In this document: positions 1 through 8,106 of the stretch, piece by piece
Layout of the letters: each line of letters opens with the position of its first letter
How positions within the stretch are numbered: position 1 is the stretch's first letter
Assembly (NCBI GenBank): GCA_964655175.1
Contig: CAZZLY010000011.1
Location: 1-54,822 of the forward strand
Direction of reading: 5' to 3'
Source of the DNA: JAIOPA01 sp964655175
GTDB lineage: Bacteria > Eisenbacteria > RBG-16-71-46
DNA length: 54,822 nucleotides
Program-made: the position numbers and the translations under genes
The notes under the pieces: model-generated
What the model saw: the letters and a program-made list of their open reading frames with translations, nothing else
The model's database searches: none
What the model was told of the DNA's origin: nothing

Positions 1-12
1 GGGGACCGAACG

Positions 13-53
13 CACGAACGCCCGCGTGGCTCATGGCCATGCGGGCGTTCGTG
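13..53 (-). terminator. Strong hairpin terminator after tRNA-Cys
   Basis: Positions 13-30 pair with 36-53 in an almost perfect 18-bp stem (one G-T wobble) around a 5-base loop. It lies 14 bases beyond the tRNA 3' end, in the direction of tRNA transcription. The downstream tract is only weakly U-rich. Confidence 0.7.
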
Positions 54-66
54 TCGTTGCGAAGGA

Positions 67-141
67 TGGAGGCGGCACCCGGATTCGAACCGGGGAATAA
101 GGGATTTGCAGTCCCTCGCCTTACCACTTGGCCATGCCGCC
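67..141 (-). tRNA. tRNA-Cys (GCA anticodon)
   Basis: The minus strand folds as a complete cloverleaf. The 7-bp acceptor stem GGCGGCA/TGCCGCC is formed by 135-141 and 71-77. The T loop contains TTCGAAT and the anticodon loop reads CTGCAAA, so the anticodon is GCA (complement of 107-109). The discriminator base is U (position 70), the known identity base for cysteinyl-tRNA, and the CCA end is encoded (67-69). Confidence 0.97.
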
Positions 142-185
142 ATCCAGAGGGGTCCGAACCGCGTCGGCGGTCCGGAGGGACGACG

Positions 186-191
186 ATTCTA
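186..191 (-). promoter_or_regulatory. Putative -10 element for tRNA-Cys
   Basis: The minus strand reads TGCTAGAAT, an extended -10 (TG plus TAGAAT), about 45 bases before the tRNA 5' end. I see no convincing -35, so this is a weak but suggestive call. Confidence 0.4.
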
Positions 192-246
192 GCATCCGGC
201 GGGGGTGGCTCGCCACCCGTCCACGCCACCGCCGCCGCGCGCCGCG

Positions 247-1209
247 TCAATCCCCGAGGGCCTGGAACGTCAGGACGCCGTACTTCTCGCCCACCTTGTA
301 GTCCATCGTGATGCGCCCCGGCCCGGCGAACGAGACCCGATTCACCCCGGCGAGGCACTGCAGGAAGCGCGACTCGACCCCGGCGGCGGCGCCGTCGCAG
401 GCCCGGCGGGTCGCGACCGGCGTGCCGGGCTCGATCGCTCCGGCACTGTCGCCGTCCTTCACGCTCAACTGGTACGTGTTGCAGCCGGTGCTGCCCGAGA
501 AGCGGCCGTCACCGTATTCGAGCGTGACCTCGACGTCCGTCGGGACGTCGTCCCCGGGGTCGAAGCTCAACAGGCGCCACGGTCCCGTGACCACGGTCGC
601 GAGCGCGAGCCGGCCCGTCACCTGCGGCGGCTGTGCCACGAGATGCCCGTCGGTGAGCGTGTACACCAGCGTCGCCATCTCGCCCGGGCAGCACGCCGGA
701 TCGTCGGCCCCGGCCTGGACCACGTCGAAGATGATGCGGCCGGGCTCGACCCGCTGATCGCGGAACTCGATGCGATCGCCGAGCGTCACCGGATCGGCGA
801 TCTGCACCCACCCACCTTCGCGCCGAGCGAACACGGTCATGTACGTGAACATGCCGGATCCGCCGCCACTCGCATCGAGCATCACCACGACCTCGTCCTC
901 GCCGTCGTCATCGAGGTCGCCGCGCAACTCGGCCGACGAGAGCGACACCCAACCGCCGGACATGCCATCGCGATCGGGCGCCTCCCATTTGCCGTCCACC
1001 AGCGTGAGGTCGCCGTCCGCGACGTCGATGCCGCGATAGGTGGCGTTCGCGAAGTCCGGCACATCGCCGCTCAACACGACGGCCGAGGTGTCCGCCACAG
1101 CGCCGGTGGACTCGGACTCCTGCGAGGCGCACGAGACCAGCGAGAGGGCGGACAGCACGACGGCGCAGAGCGCGCGCCGAGACGACCACGAGCGGGCACG
1201 GGGGTTCAT
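247..1209 (-). CDS. META/HslJ-type lipoprotein
   Basis: This 320-aa protein starts at the ATG ending at 1209, with GGAGG 8 bases upstream. The N-terminus is a lipoprotein signal: a charged start, then a hydrophobic stretch ending LSLVSC, with Cys at about residue 26, so the mature protein is probably anchored in a membrane. A middle segment, DLDDDGEDEVVVML, looks like one integrin-type calcium loop. The C-terminal third contains GPWRLLSFD, the FSGSTGCNTYQ block and a conserved ACD, which is the META (HslJ) domain pattern of heat-inducible and motility-associated lipoproteins. It is 77 bases downstream of the VCBS-repeat gene and on the same strand. The biochemical role of META domains is unsettled. 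Confidence 0.8.
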   Translation of the reverse strand: MNPRARSWSSRRALCAVVLSALSLVSCASQESESTGAVADTSAVVLSGDVPDFANATYRGIDVADGDLTLVDGKWEAPDRDGMSGGWVSLSSAELRGDLDDDGEDEVVVMLDASGGGSGMFTYMTVFARREGGWVQIADPVTLGDRIEFRDQRVEPGRIIFDVVQAGADDPACCPGEMATLVYTLTDGHLVAQPPQVTGRLALATVVTGPWRLLSFDPGDDVPTDVEVTLEYGDGRFSGSTGCNTYQLSVKDGDSAGAIEPGTPVATRRACDGAAAGVESRFLQCLAGVNRVSFAGPGRITMDYKVGEKYGVLTFQALGD

Positions 1210-1232
1210 GAGGGACCTCCGGGACGACGGCG

Positions 1233-1249
1233 GGACGCGCCACGCGTCC
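1233..1249 (-). terminator. Small hairpin between two genes
   Basis: Positions 1233-1239 (GGACGCG) pair perfectly with 1243-1249 across a 3-base loop. It lies in the 77-base gap after the VCBS-repeat gene. There is no U tract, so it may be an attenuator or 3'-end stabiliser instead of a full terminator. Confidence 0.35.
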
Positions 1250-1286
1250 GCGCAGCGCAGGGGGAGCACGCCACACTCTACCCGCG

Positions 1287-3593
1287 TCACCGGGTCAGGA
1301 CCAGCTTCTCCACGTGCGTCGCGTTCCCGGACGCATCCCGCAACGCGAGCCGCACCAGGTACAGGCCGTCGCGCACCCGCTGACCGCGCGCATCGCAACC
1401 GTTCCACTGGAGCGTGTGCGCACCGGCCGCGAACGCGCCCTGTGCCAGCGTGGCGACGAGCCGCCCCTGCACGTCGTGCACGGTGGCGCGCACGACGCCG
1501 TCGCGCGGCATCTGGAACGCCACCTGGGTCGCGACGCGGAAGGGATTCGGTGCCGCGGGCGCGCAACGCAGCCCCGTCACCGACGCATCCTCGACCCCGA
1601 GCACGAGCGGCGGCTCCACCACCGCCATGCGACGATCGACCGCGGCGACACCGCGCAGCACCTGCACCACGCCGCTCGGCCACCGCACGCTCAGCGTGTC
1701 CACGCGCGTGTCCGCGCCCAGACCGAACGCCGCCACGAGCGCGTCCTGCGAACCGAAGCCCGAACCGCCCGAGAGTTCGCGCATCTGGACGCGACCGCCC
1801 GAGACGACGCGCACCTGCGCCCCGATGCCGGCGCGATTGGACGCGGTGCCGACGAGCCCCACCTGCAGCCAATGGTTGCCCGAGGACAGCGTGTTGCGGA
1901 ACAGATGATTGCCGTCGCCCTCGTTGCCCTCGTACAGGTCGAGGTCGCCGTCACCGTCCATGTCGCCCCACGCCGCACCGGTGTCGAAGCCGATCGTGCC
2001 GAGCACACCCGTGGCCTCGCTGAACACCCCGTCGCCGTCGTTGCGGAACAGGCGGTCGCCATCGCCGTAGCTCGTCACGAAGACGTCGAGGTCACCGTCG
2101 TTGTCCACGTCGGCCCACGCGCATCCCACGCCGGGCATGGGCACGGCGAGCGGGCCGGCGGCGGCCTCGTGGAACACACCGTGGTCGTTGCGCAGGAGTC
2201 GGTGCGACTCCCCGTTGCCGACCACGAACAGATCGAGGTCCCCGTCGTCGTCGTAGTCCGCGAACGCGGATCCGAAGCAGTAGCCGGGGCGGTTCACGTC
2301 CGGTTGCACGAGGTCGCTGAAGACGCCCTGACCCTCGTTGCGGTAGAGATGATTGGGACGGTTCAGGTGCGCGACGAACAGATCCAGATCGCCATCGCCG
2401 TCCACGTCGCCCCACACCGCACTCGTGCTGTTGCCCGGACCGGCCAAGAGCGGCGGCGTCGCATCCACGAAGCCGGCCGCGCGATCGTTGCGATACAGAT
2501 GGTCGGTGCCGGCGAAGTCGGTCACGAACAGGTCGAGGTCGCCATCGCGGTCCATGTCGCCCCAGACGCTCGCGGTGGTCACACCGGCGTCGGCGAGCGG
2601 GCCCGAGGTGACGTCCACGAACACGCCCGCGCCGTCGTTGCGCAGGAGCCGATTGGGGGCGCCGTAGCGCGAGGCGTACACGTCGAGGTCGCCATCGCCG
2701 TCGAGATCGCACCAGTTGAGCGCCTCGGTGGCGTCGGTCAGCGCCAACGCGTCGGGCGTGCCGATCGTGAAGCCGCCGCGACCGTCGTTACGGAAGAGCC
2801 GGACGCCGGCGGTCTCGTCGGTGGTCATCAGGTCGTGGTCGCCGTCGCCATCGACGTCCGCCCACGACACACCCTGCCCCATCTCGCAGTACGCCACGGT
2901 GAGCGTGGTGGCGTCGGCGAAGGCGGCGGGACCGAACAGTTCGGCGCGCTGTGTCGCGATCGCGAGCCGCGAGAACGTCCAACCCTCGGCGCCCCCCGAC
3001 TCGCGCAGGGCGAGCGATTGGAAGCCGGCATCGGCGGTGAACACCGTGCGCAGCGAATCGGACTGCAGCGTCTCGTTCAGGGTCGAATCGGGTGACAGCC
3101 ACACCGTGACCGTGTCGATCGCGTTCGGCATGTAGCGCACACGCACGAGCAGCGTGGTCACGTCCCCCCGCCGCACCGCGCACTTGTAAGTGCCGGGGTC
3201 GGGCGTACGGCTCTTGAAGTCCCATTCCCCGCGCGACGTGTTCCAGGCGCCGTAGGCGTTCGAGGCGAGCGCGTTGCCGATCCCCAGCCCCAGATTGAGC
3301 GGTGCGGAGGGCCGCAGGAACTGAAGGCCCGCCACGTAGCTCTCACAGGTCATGTCCGAGGCGGGCTGGACGGAGAACCTCAACCACAGCGTGTCGCGGG
3401 CCGCATCGTTCCGCGTGAGCGTGCATCCGGGCAGCAGATATCCCTCGGCGGTCTCATCCACCGTGAGAGGCGTCGAACGCGTGTAGAGGACCGCGGATTC
3501 GACACGCGCGGCACCCGCCACGAGGACGACCGTGGCCATGGCGATCACGAGGGTGCGCAGGCGAGACGGGAACAGGCACGACCGAGCGGACAC
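1287..3593 (-). CDS. Secreted VCBS/FG-GAP repeat protein with ASPIC/UnbV and C-terminal sorting-type domain
   Basis: I start this 768-aa protein at a GTG ending at 3593: GGGAG lies 6 bases upstream and the next 35 residues form a clean Sec signal (hydrophobic LVIAMATVVLVAG, cleavage near ARVESA). Residues about 240-565 hold seven calcium-loop repeats of the form DGDGDLDLF, each followed by a RLFRNDG-type motif, which builds a beta-propeller. Residues about 573-660 match ASPIC/UnbV (NHWLQVGL, GIGAQVRV, VRWPSG). Residues 683-768 are a FlgD-like/type A sorting-type domain (NPF start, VHDVQGRLVATL, GLYLVRL). It is expected on the surface or secreted. The reading frame is open further upstream, so a longer N-terminus cannot be excluded. 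Confidence 0.85.
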   Translation of the reverse strand: MSARSCLFPSRLRTLVIAMATVVLVAGAARVESAVLYTRSTPLTVDETAEGYLLPGCTLTRNDAARDTLWLRFSVQPASDMTCESYVAGLQFLRPSAPLNLGLGIGNALASNAYGAWNTSRGEWDFKSRTPDPGTYKCAVRRGDVTTLLVRVRYMPNAIDTVTVWLSPDSTLNETLQSDSLRTVFTADAGFQSLALRESGGAEGWTFSRLAIATQRAELFGPAAFADATTLTVAYCEMGQGVSWADVDGDGDHDLMTTDETAGVRLFRNDGRGGFTIGTPDALALTDATEALNWCDLDGDGDLDVYASRYGAPNRLLRNDGAGVFVDVTSGPLADAGVTTASVWGDMDRDGDLDLFVTDFAGTDHLYRNDRAAGFVDATPPLLAGPGNSTSAVWGDVDGDGDLDLFVAHLNRPNHLYRNEGQGVFSDLVQPDVNRPGYCFGSAFADYDDDGDLDLFVVGNGESHRLLRNDHGVFHEAAAGPLAVPMPGVGCAWADVDNDGDLDVFVTSYGDGDRLFRNDGDGVFSEATGVLGTIGFDTGAAWGDMDGDGDLDLYEGNEGDGNHLFRNTLSSGNHWLQVGLVGTASNRAGIGAQVRVVSGGRVQMRELSGGSGFGSQDALVAAFGLGADTRVDTLSVRWPSGVVQVLRGVAAVDRRMAVVEPPLVLGVEDASVTGLRCAPAAPNPFRVATQVAFQMPRDGVVRATVHDVQGRLVATLAQGAFAAGAHTLQWNGCDARGQRVRDGLYLVRLALRDASGNATHVEKLVLTR

Positions 3594-3858
3594 GACGACT
3601 CCCGGGAGGGCAGGCTCCAGAGGGCCCTGCGCACGGATCGCGTCCCCCGGTGACGTCGTCGGACGTGCCGGGAAGCGTGGTCGCGCGCAGGCGGATTCAG
3701 TGGGGACGGGTTCGCCGTCCCTCTCCATCGTCGCATCCCATCGCACACGGCGAGGATGGGAATCCGGCCACACCGACCTCGGGAGTGCGCGTGGGCATGG
3801 CGTTACGCACGCCAGCGCATCCGGGCGTGCAGCCTGCCCGCCGGATGTGCCGCGGGAC

Positions 3859-4353
3859 TCAGCGGTCGCGGTACTCCCGCCCCGCCCACAGTCCGTTCGA
3901 ACGCGCCCGCGCCTCACGCTCGGCGGCGCGGAAGCGCACCATGTAGTCCGCGCGGAACGGGTACTTGGTGTACGCGAACCCGTACCCCTCCTCGATGAGT
4001 CGCAGATTGAGCAGGGTGCCGTCCGGCAGGAACACGTACGCGAGCGTGCGACCGTAGCGATCGCGTCGCTGATGGTCGTACTCGAGCCCCACGCGTCGCC
4101 CCTGCGCCAGCGTGACGGTGCGTGCCTTGGCCTCGTGCGCGAAGTACTGCACCGGCTTGGCGGGATGATGCAGTTCGGGCGTGTCCACCCCGATCAGTCG
4201 CACGCGTTCGCCGCCGTCGAGCACGATCGTGTCGCCGTCCACCACGCGCACGCAGGTCCGCAGATCGCGCGCGGACGCCAACGCCGGCACGAGCAGCGCG
4301 AGCACGAGCAGCGCCAGGGCGAGCCCGCGGTTCCGATCGCGCATGCGCTTCAT
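3859..4353 (-). CDS. Secreted thermonuclease-like (SNase) protein
   Basis: This 164-aa protein begins at an ATG with GGAG 6 bases upstream, overlapping the stop of the preceding membrane-protein gene by ATGA. After a Sec signal (LALALLVLALLVPALASA) comes a single SNase OB-fold: VVDGDTIVL, GERVRLIGVDTPEL, the DRYGRTLAYVF strand, then LNLRLIEEGYGFAY. The Arg and Asp/Glu pattern around VDTPE and DRYGR matches active members of the family, which cleave DNA and RNA with calcium. It is expected in the periplasm or outside the cell. An ATG three codons later is possible but has no ribosome site. Confidence 0.9.
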   Translation of the reverse strand: MKRMRDRNRGLALALLVLALLVPALASARDLRTCVRVVDGDTIVLDGGERVRLIGVDTPELHHPAKPVQYFAHEAKARTVTLAQGRRVGLEYDHQRRDRYGRTLAYVFLPDGTLLNLRLIEEGYGFAYTKYPFRADYMVRFRAAEREARARSNGLWAGREYRDR

Positions 4354-4646
4354 GCGTCGCTCCGCACCGCCCGACGGCCGTTCCAGAGCAACGCGATCGT
4401 GACGAGGTTCACGATCGTCCACAGACCGCGGCTGCGCAGGTACAGGGGCACGAACGGGTTGTACACCACCGCGACGACCCCGAACGCCCAGACCCACGTC
4501 TCGAGCCGGGCCGTCCGCGCCTTGAACAAGCCCACGACCGCCGTCAGACAGACCAAGGTGCGCAGCCCCGCGTAGTAATCAGAGGGCATTCCGAGCATGC
4601 CCACGAGCATGACGACCGTGGCGGCGAAGACGAGCAGACCCAGCAC
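4350..4646 (-). CDS. Small membrane protein, DUF6804-like
   Basis: A 98-aa protein starting at GTG with GAGGGG just upstream. It has about four hydrophobic helices, and the sequence YNPFVPLYLRSR followed by WTIVNLVTI resembles the DUF6804 group of small bacterial membrane proteins, whose function is unknown. Its stop overlaps the nuclease start by four bases, so the two are probably translated together. The family assignment is from memory of the pattern and is moderate. Longer upstream starts exist in frame but would add a Cys/Arg-rich segment without a ribosome site. Confidence 0.65.
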   Translation of the reverse strand: MLGLLVFAATVVMLVGMLGMPSDYYAGLRTLVCLTAVVGLFKARTARLETWVWAFGVVAVVYNPFVPLYLRSRGLWTIVNLVTIALLWNGRRAVRSDA

Positions 4647-4838
4647 GGGGACCCCTCGAAGAGCGGCCGCGTCGGTGCGGTCTCGGGTGAGGCCGACGTC
4701 AGGGGCGCGACGGAGACACGTCACGCACGATGAACCGTCGAGGGCGGAATGGCAATTGCAATCACGCGTTCGCCGCGGTGCGCCGGATATTCCGTGCGTC
4801 CACACCGGCGAGACCGATGCGAAGAGGGCGTCCGCCCG

Positions 4839-5786
4839 TCAGCGACCGCCCACCGCGAGACTCGCATCGAGGTGCTCGAGATTGGCGAACACCTCGACCC
4901 CGTTCAGGTTCATCGGCGCTCCGGCACCGCCCACCCACAGCGCGATCCCGAGCGGCAGCTGCTCGCGCAGCTGCGAGAGCTGCGCCGCGCCGCGGTCGGG
5001 ACCGTAGGCGTTGGACACGCTCACGGCGACCGCGGTGCAGTTCTGCGCGATCGCGGTGCGCGCGGTCTCGTGCACGGGCAGATCCGAGCCCATGTACAGG
5101 ACGCGCCGCCCGCGCATGGCCAGCACCAACGCCGCCATGAGCAACCCGATGTCGTGCAGGTCGCCGGGCAGGGTCGAGACGACGACGCGCTCGCCGCGCG
5201 CGGCCTGGTCGTACGGCTGGCGAAGCTCGTGCAGCAGACCGCGCAGGCAGGCGGACGCGAAGTGCTCGTAGCGCACCTCGAGTTCGCCGCGCCGCCACTC
5301 CTCACCGATCTGGGTCATGAACGGACCCGCCACGCCGCTCAGGAATCCGAGCGGCCCCAGCCGTCCCCATTCGAGCCGCAGTTCGGCCATGAGCAGTTCA
5401 CGATCCAGCCGGCGGGTGGCACGCATGAGACGCACGAGCGCCGGGTCCTCGCCCAGCATCGCCGGGGCGTCGGGCACCAGCCGCGGTGCGGCCGGACGGG
5501 CCTGCGACAACGCGACGAGTCCGTCCAACTGCGCCAGCGGCATCGCGAGCACGCTCGCAGCGCGATGCCCCTGCTCGAGCAGGAACGCCACACGACGCAG
5601 ACGCTCGACCCACTCGGCGGGATACAGCCGATGGCCCGACGGCCGACGCAGGGGCGTGGGCTGACCGTAGCGACGTTCCCAGGTGCGCAGGGTGGGCACG
5701 GGGATACCGGTCTCACGAGAGAGCGACCCGATCGTGAGCAGGTTCGGACCCGGGCGGACATCACCCTCGGGTTGGGAGGCGTTCAT
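4839..5786 (-). CDS. MerR-family regulator with B12-binding domain (CarH/LitR-like)
   Basis: The 315-aa protein has a MerR winged helix at residues about 15-85 (LTIGSLSRETGIPVPTLRTWERRYG), a helical cap at 115-190 and a Rossmann-type cobalamin domain from about 198. It keeps the two hallmarks of the AdoCbl photoreceptor family: W164 followed nine residues later by E174-H175 (the Wx9EH motif), and DLHDIG with H211 as the predicted lower axial ligand of cobalt. Known CarH proteins bind DNA as tetramers in the dark and let go in light, usually repressing carotenoid or photoprotection genes. No carotenoid genes lie in this window; the regulator faces a 700-base region shared with a glutathione peroxidase gene, which could be a target. 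The latter link is inference. Confidence 0.88.
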   Translation of the reverse strand: MNASQPEGDVRPGPNLLTIGSLSRETGIPVPTLRTWERRYGQPTPLRRPSGHRLYPAEWVERLRRVAFLLEQGHRAASVLAMPLAQLDGLVALSQARPAAPRLVPDAPAMLGEDPALVRLMRATRRLDRELLMAELRLEWGRLGPLGFLSGVAGPFMTQIGEEWRRGELEVRYEHFASACLRGLLHELRQPYDQAARGERVVVSTLPGDLHDIGLLMAALVLAMRGRRVLYMGSDLPVHETARTAIAQNCTAVAVSVSNAYGPDRGAAQLSQLREQLPLGIALWVGGAGAPMNLNGVEVFANLEHLDASLAVGGR

Positions 5787-5976
5787 GCGTTGGGGCCCCG
5801 TTCGTTCAAGAGGAGCAGATTCGCGACTCGGCGGGAGCCCGGGCCGGCCTGGGACTCCGCCGGAGCGCCAAGCGCCGGAGGAACCCTATCCAGATGATGG
5901 ACCACCGCGTTGCCAGAAGGAACCGAAATCATTCAATCGAGCACTTTAACTTTTCACTTCCTCTGCAAAGCCTGTT

Positions 5977-5988
5977 CATGCTAGCATG
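5977..5988. promoter_or_regulatory. Perfect palindrome, candidate operator
   Basis: CATGCTAGCATG is its own reverse complement and is nested in a longer imperfect dyad, with TGCTA at 5979 mirrored by TAGCA near 5999. It lies about 190 bases upstream of the CarH-like start and 500 bases upstream of the peroxidase. It also contains an extended -10-like TGCTAGCAT on both strands. It is a candidate autoregulatory operator. Confidence 0.4.
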
Positions 5989-6018
5989 CCTGCATAGCAA
6001 CTGCACAGGTTTTCTGAC

Positions 6019-6057
6019 GGAGCGCCGGTCTCAAACTGAGCCTGGGGGGAACGCTCC
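6019..6057. other. Foldable stem-loop in divergent leader
   Basis: The outer stem GGAGCG (6019-6024) pairs with CGCTCC (6052-6057). Inside it CCGG (6025-6028) can pair with CTGG, and CTCA (6030-6033) pairs with TGAG (6037-6040) over a 3-base loop. It could be a 5' leader element of the peroxidase transcript or a terminator-like structure. Confidence 0.3.
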
Positions 6058-6487
6058 GGCAGGGGGTGGTTCGGAATGCAGTCCCGAGTCCGCCCCGCTT
6101 CACCTTCCTGAAGCACCGTGGTAGCCCGCTCGGCACGCCCGGCGGGGTTCGCAGGAATCAGCTCTGCTGAGGGTGGTCCGAGAGGTGTCTGGACCATGGG
6201 GGGACTGGACCCTCCCGCCCACCCGCCTGCGATCCTCCCCGGACGTCCGAAGGAAGCGAGCGCGGAACGCGCGGCTTCTGCAAGCGGGTGTGCCGCCCCG
6301 GTCGGCAGTGGCCGGTGCGGCACCCGTCGTCCATCGGGTCGCTTCGCTCGCGCCCGATGCCCCGGGACGGATGCGCGTCCGAGCGCTGCGACCCTCGTCG
6401 CGCACGCTCCCGGGACCCTGGCGCGGAGGGCTCAGCCTCCGCGCCTCCCCTGTTCCCGCCCGCACCGCGCACGTCATGGAGGTCGCC

Positions 6488-7087
6488 ATGCGTCTCGCCC
6501 GCGTCCAGTTGTTCGTCATCCTCACGAGCCTCATGCTCGCGAGCGTCATGCACGCCCGTCCCAAGACCCCTGCGAGGCCGACCGTGTCCACGCCCGACCC
6601 GTTCTCGTTCAAGGTCACCGACATCGACGGCAAGCCGGCGGATCTCGCGACGTACCGCGGCAAGGCCGTGCTCATCGTGAACACCGCGTCGCGCTGCGGC
6701 TTCACGCCCCAGTACGAGGCGCTCGAGGCGATGGCCGAGCGCTATCGCGCGCGCGGCTTCGAGGTGCTGGCGTTCCCCGCGAACAACTTCATGGGGCAGG
6801 AGCCGGGCACGAACGAGGAGATCAAGACGTTCTGCGCGACGCGCTACAAGACCAGCTTCCCGTTGTTCGCCAAGGTGAGCGTGAAGGGCAAGGACATCGC
6901 CCCGCTCTACCAGTGGCTCACGACGTCGTCGCCGTTCCCGGGCGACATCCCGTGGAACTTCACCAAGTTCCTGGTCGCGCCCGACGGCCGCGTCGTCGCC
7001 CGCTTCGGCCCGCGCACCAAGCCCGATGACGCCGAGGTGATCGCCGCCCTCGAGCCCATCCTGCCGCTGCCCGCCGCGAAGGACTGA
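6488..7087 (+). CDS. Exported glutathione peroxidase-family (Cys-type) protein
   Basis: This 199-aa thioredoxin-fold peroxidase starts at the ATG at 6488, with GGAGGT five bases upstream. Residues 1-23 form a Sec-type signal, so it should work outside the cytoplasm. Peroxidatic C70 lies in NTASRCGFTPQY, with Q104 (FMGQEPG) and W156-N157 (PWNFTKF) completing the catalytic tetrad. C116 (KTFC) is placed like the resolving Cys of thioredoxin-dependent members, so reduction by a thioredoxin-like partner is more likely than by glutathione. The substrate should be peroxides. Periplasmic thioredoxin-like proteins are encoded nearby (SCO-type at 7194, TlpA-type at 11189). Confidence 0.92.
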   Translation: MRLARVQLFVILTSLMLASVMHARPKTPARPTVSTPDPFSFKVTDIDGKPADLATYRGKAVLIVNTASRCGFTPQYEALEAMAERYRARGFEVLAFPANNFMGQEPGTNEEIKTFCATRYKTSFPLFAKVSVKGKDIAPLYQWLTTSSPFPGDIPWNFTKFLVAPDGRVVARFGPRTKPDDAEVIAALEPILPLPAAKD

Positions 7088-7193
7088 CCTCCGGACGCGG
7101 CACCTCCCCGCCATGGGGCCGACGCGACGGCTGCCATCCGTCGTGCGCCCCGGCGGGGCGTCTCACTCCCGCGATGCCGTCCCGCAGGGACGT

Positions 7194-7862
7194 TCAGCGC
7201 GTCACCGCGCGCCACGCCTCGAGCAGCCCCCGCGGATCGTCGCCGAGCGCCATGCGCTGATCCGCGACCCGGCCCGACGTGTCCACGAACGCGACGACCG
7301 CCGAATGCGCGATGCCGCCGTCGCCCGACGCCTGCCAGGCCACGCCCATCGCCGAGGCGATCGCGGGCAGCGCCCCGACCTCGGGCGTGAGCAGGGTCCA
7401 ATGCGCCGGGTCGAGCCGATGCGTCTGCGCGAACGCGCGCCAAACCGCGGGCGTGTCGTGCGCCGGGTCGAGCGAGACGAGCACCACGGGGACGTCGCCG
7501 CCGGCCTCGCGCTGCAATCGCGCGAGCACGCTCGTGACCCGCGGGCACACCGTGGGGCAGCGCGTGTACACCAGACTGGCGACGAACGGTCGCCCACGCA
7601 GCGCCGCGAGCGTCACCGTGTCGCCCCGCGCATCGGTGAAGCGCCACGGCATCGCGGTGAGCGAGGCCCCGCTCGCGCGCAATCGTCGCGATGCGGCCTC
7701 GTCCTCACGCACGGTGAACCCACCCGAGGACGTCCCGGCCTCGCCCTTCAGGATCCCACCGCGGCCGGCCCAGCCCCCGGCACAACCCAAGCGGCCGGCC
7801 AACAGCACGACGAGCACGCCGCCCGCGAACAGCAATCGCCACGGTGCGCCGCGATCGCTCAC
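7194..7862 (-). CDS. SCO1/SenC-type thioredoxin-fold protein
   Basis: This 222-aa protein starts at a GTG preceded by CGGAG. Residues about 9-25 form a single hydrophobic anchor or signal, followed by a SCO1/SenC domain. The copper-site residues are complete: C102 and C106 in RCPTVC and H186 in GIAHSAVV, with the family strand VLVSLDPAHDTP between. SCO proteins deliver copper or act as thiol reductases during cytochrome oxidase assembly at the outer face of the inner membrane. No oxidase genes are present in the window. It converges with the peroxidase gene across a 106-base gap with no clear terminator. Confidence 0.9.
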   Translation of the reverse strand: MSDRGAPWRLLFAGGVLVVLLAGRLGCAGGWAGRGGILKGEAGTSSGGFTVREDEAASRRLRASGASLTAMPWRFTDARGDTVTLAALRGRPFVASLVYTRCPTVCPRVTSVLARLQREAGGDVPVVLVSLDPAHDTPAVWRAFAQTHRLDPAHWTLLTPEVGALPAIASAMGVAWQASGDGGIAHSAVVAFVDTSGRVADQRMALGDDPRGLLEAWRAVTR

Positions 7863-8106
7863 GTGCGACTCCGCGATCGATGGGATGCGGCGCGCGCACC
7901 CCGGACGTCTCGTCGAGGGAACATCTCGGGACCTCGCAGCGGGCTTGGGGGATCCGCATCGCTCACGTGCGATGCCTCGGGGTCATCCTCGCGAGTCGCG
8001 GCACATCGCGCAAGCGCGCTTGTCGCCCGCGGGCCCGCGCGCTAGCCTCGACCGCGAATCGCCCGGCGCCCCGACGGGCGTGCATCCCGACTCATGGAGG
8101 AGTCCC

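Larger units (their letters stand above)
5787..6487. other. 700-base divergent intergenic region with low-GC core
   Basis: It separates the CarH-like gene (leftward) from the glutathione peroxidase gene (rightward). Roughly 5880-6030 is near 50% GC, in sharp contrast to the ~70% GC around it. It holds a perfect 12-bp palindrome at 5977-5988, several TGCA/GCAT-rich words, and a foldable element at 6019-6057. I found no credible gene, tRNA or known riboswitch consensus in it. Regulatory function is likely but not shown. Confidence 0.6.

Noticed and set aside
205..1383. Long plus-strand reading frame opposite the META lipoprotein
   Set aside because: At about 70% GC, long antisense frames are expected. 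It has no family features, and the minus-strand protein has a signal, domain and ribosome site.
1800..2900. DNA-level tandem repeats in the VCBS gene as a repeat element
   Set aside because: They are diverged coding repeats of a beta-propeller, explained by the protein domain.
4022..4031. CGGCAGGAA half of the CCGG-N3-TTCCTGCCG motif in the nuclease gene
   Set aside because: Only a half match in coding DNA, far from flagellar genes.
5787..6487. Cobalamin riboswitch near the B12-binding regulator
   Set aside because: No B12-box or GCCACTG-type core was found on either strand.
7088..7193. Terminator between the peroxidase and SCO-type genes
   Set aside because: Only short imperfect stems; nothing above what GC-rich DNA gives by chance.
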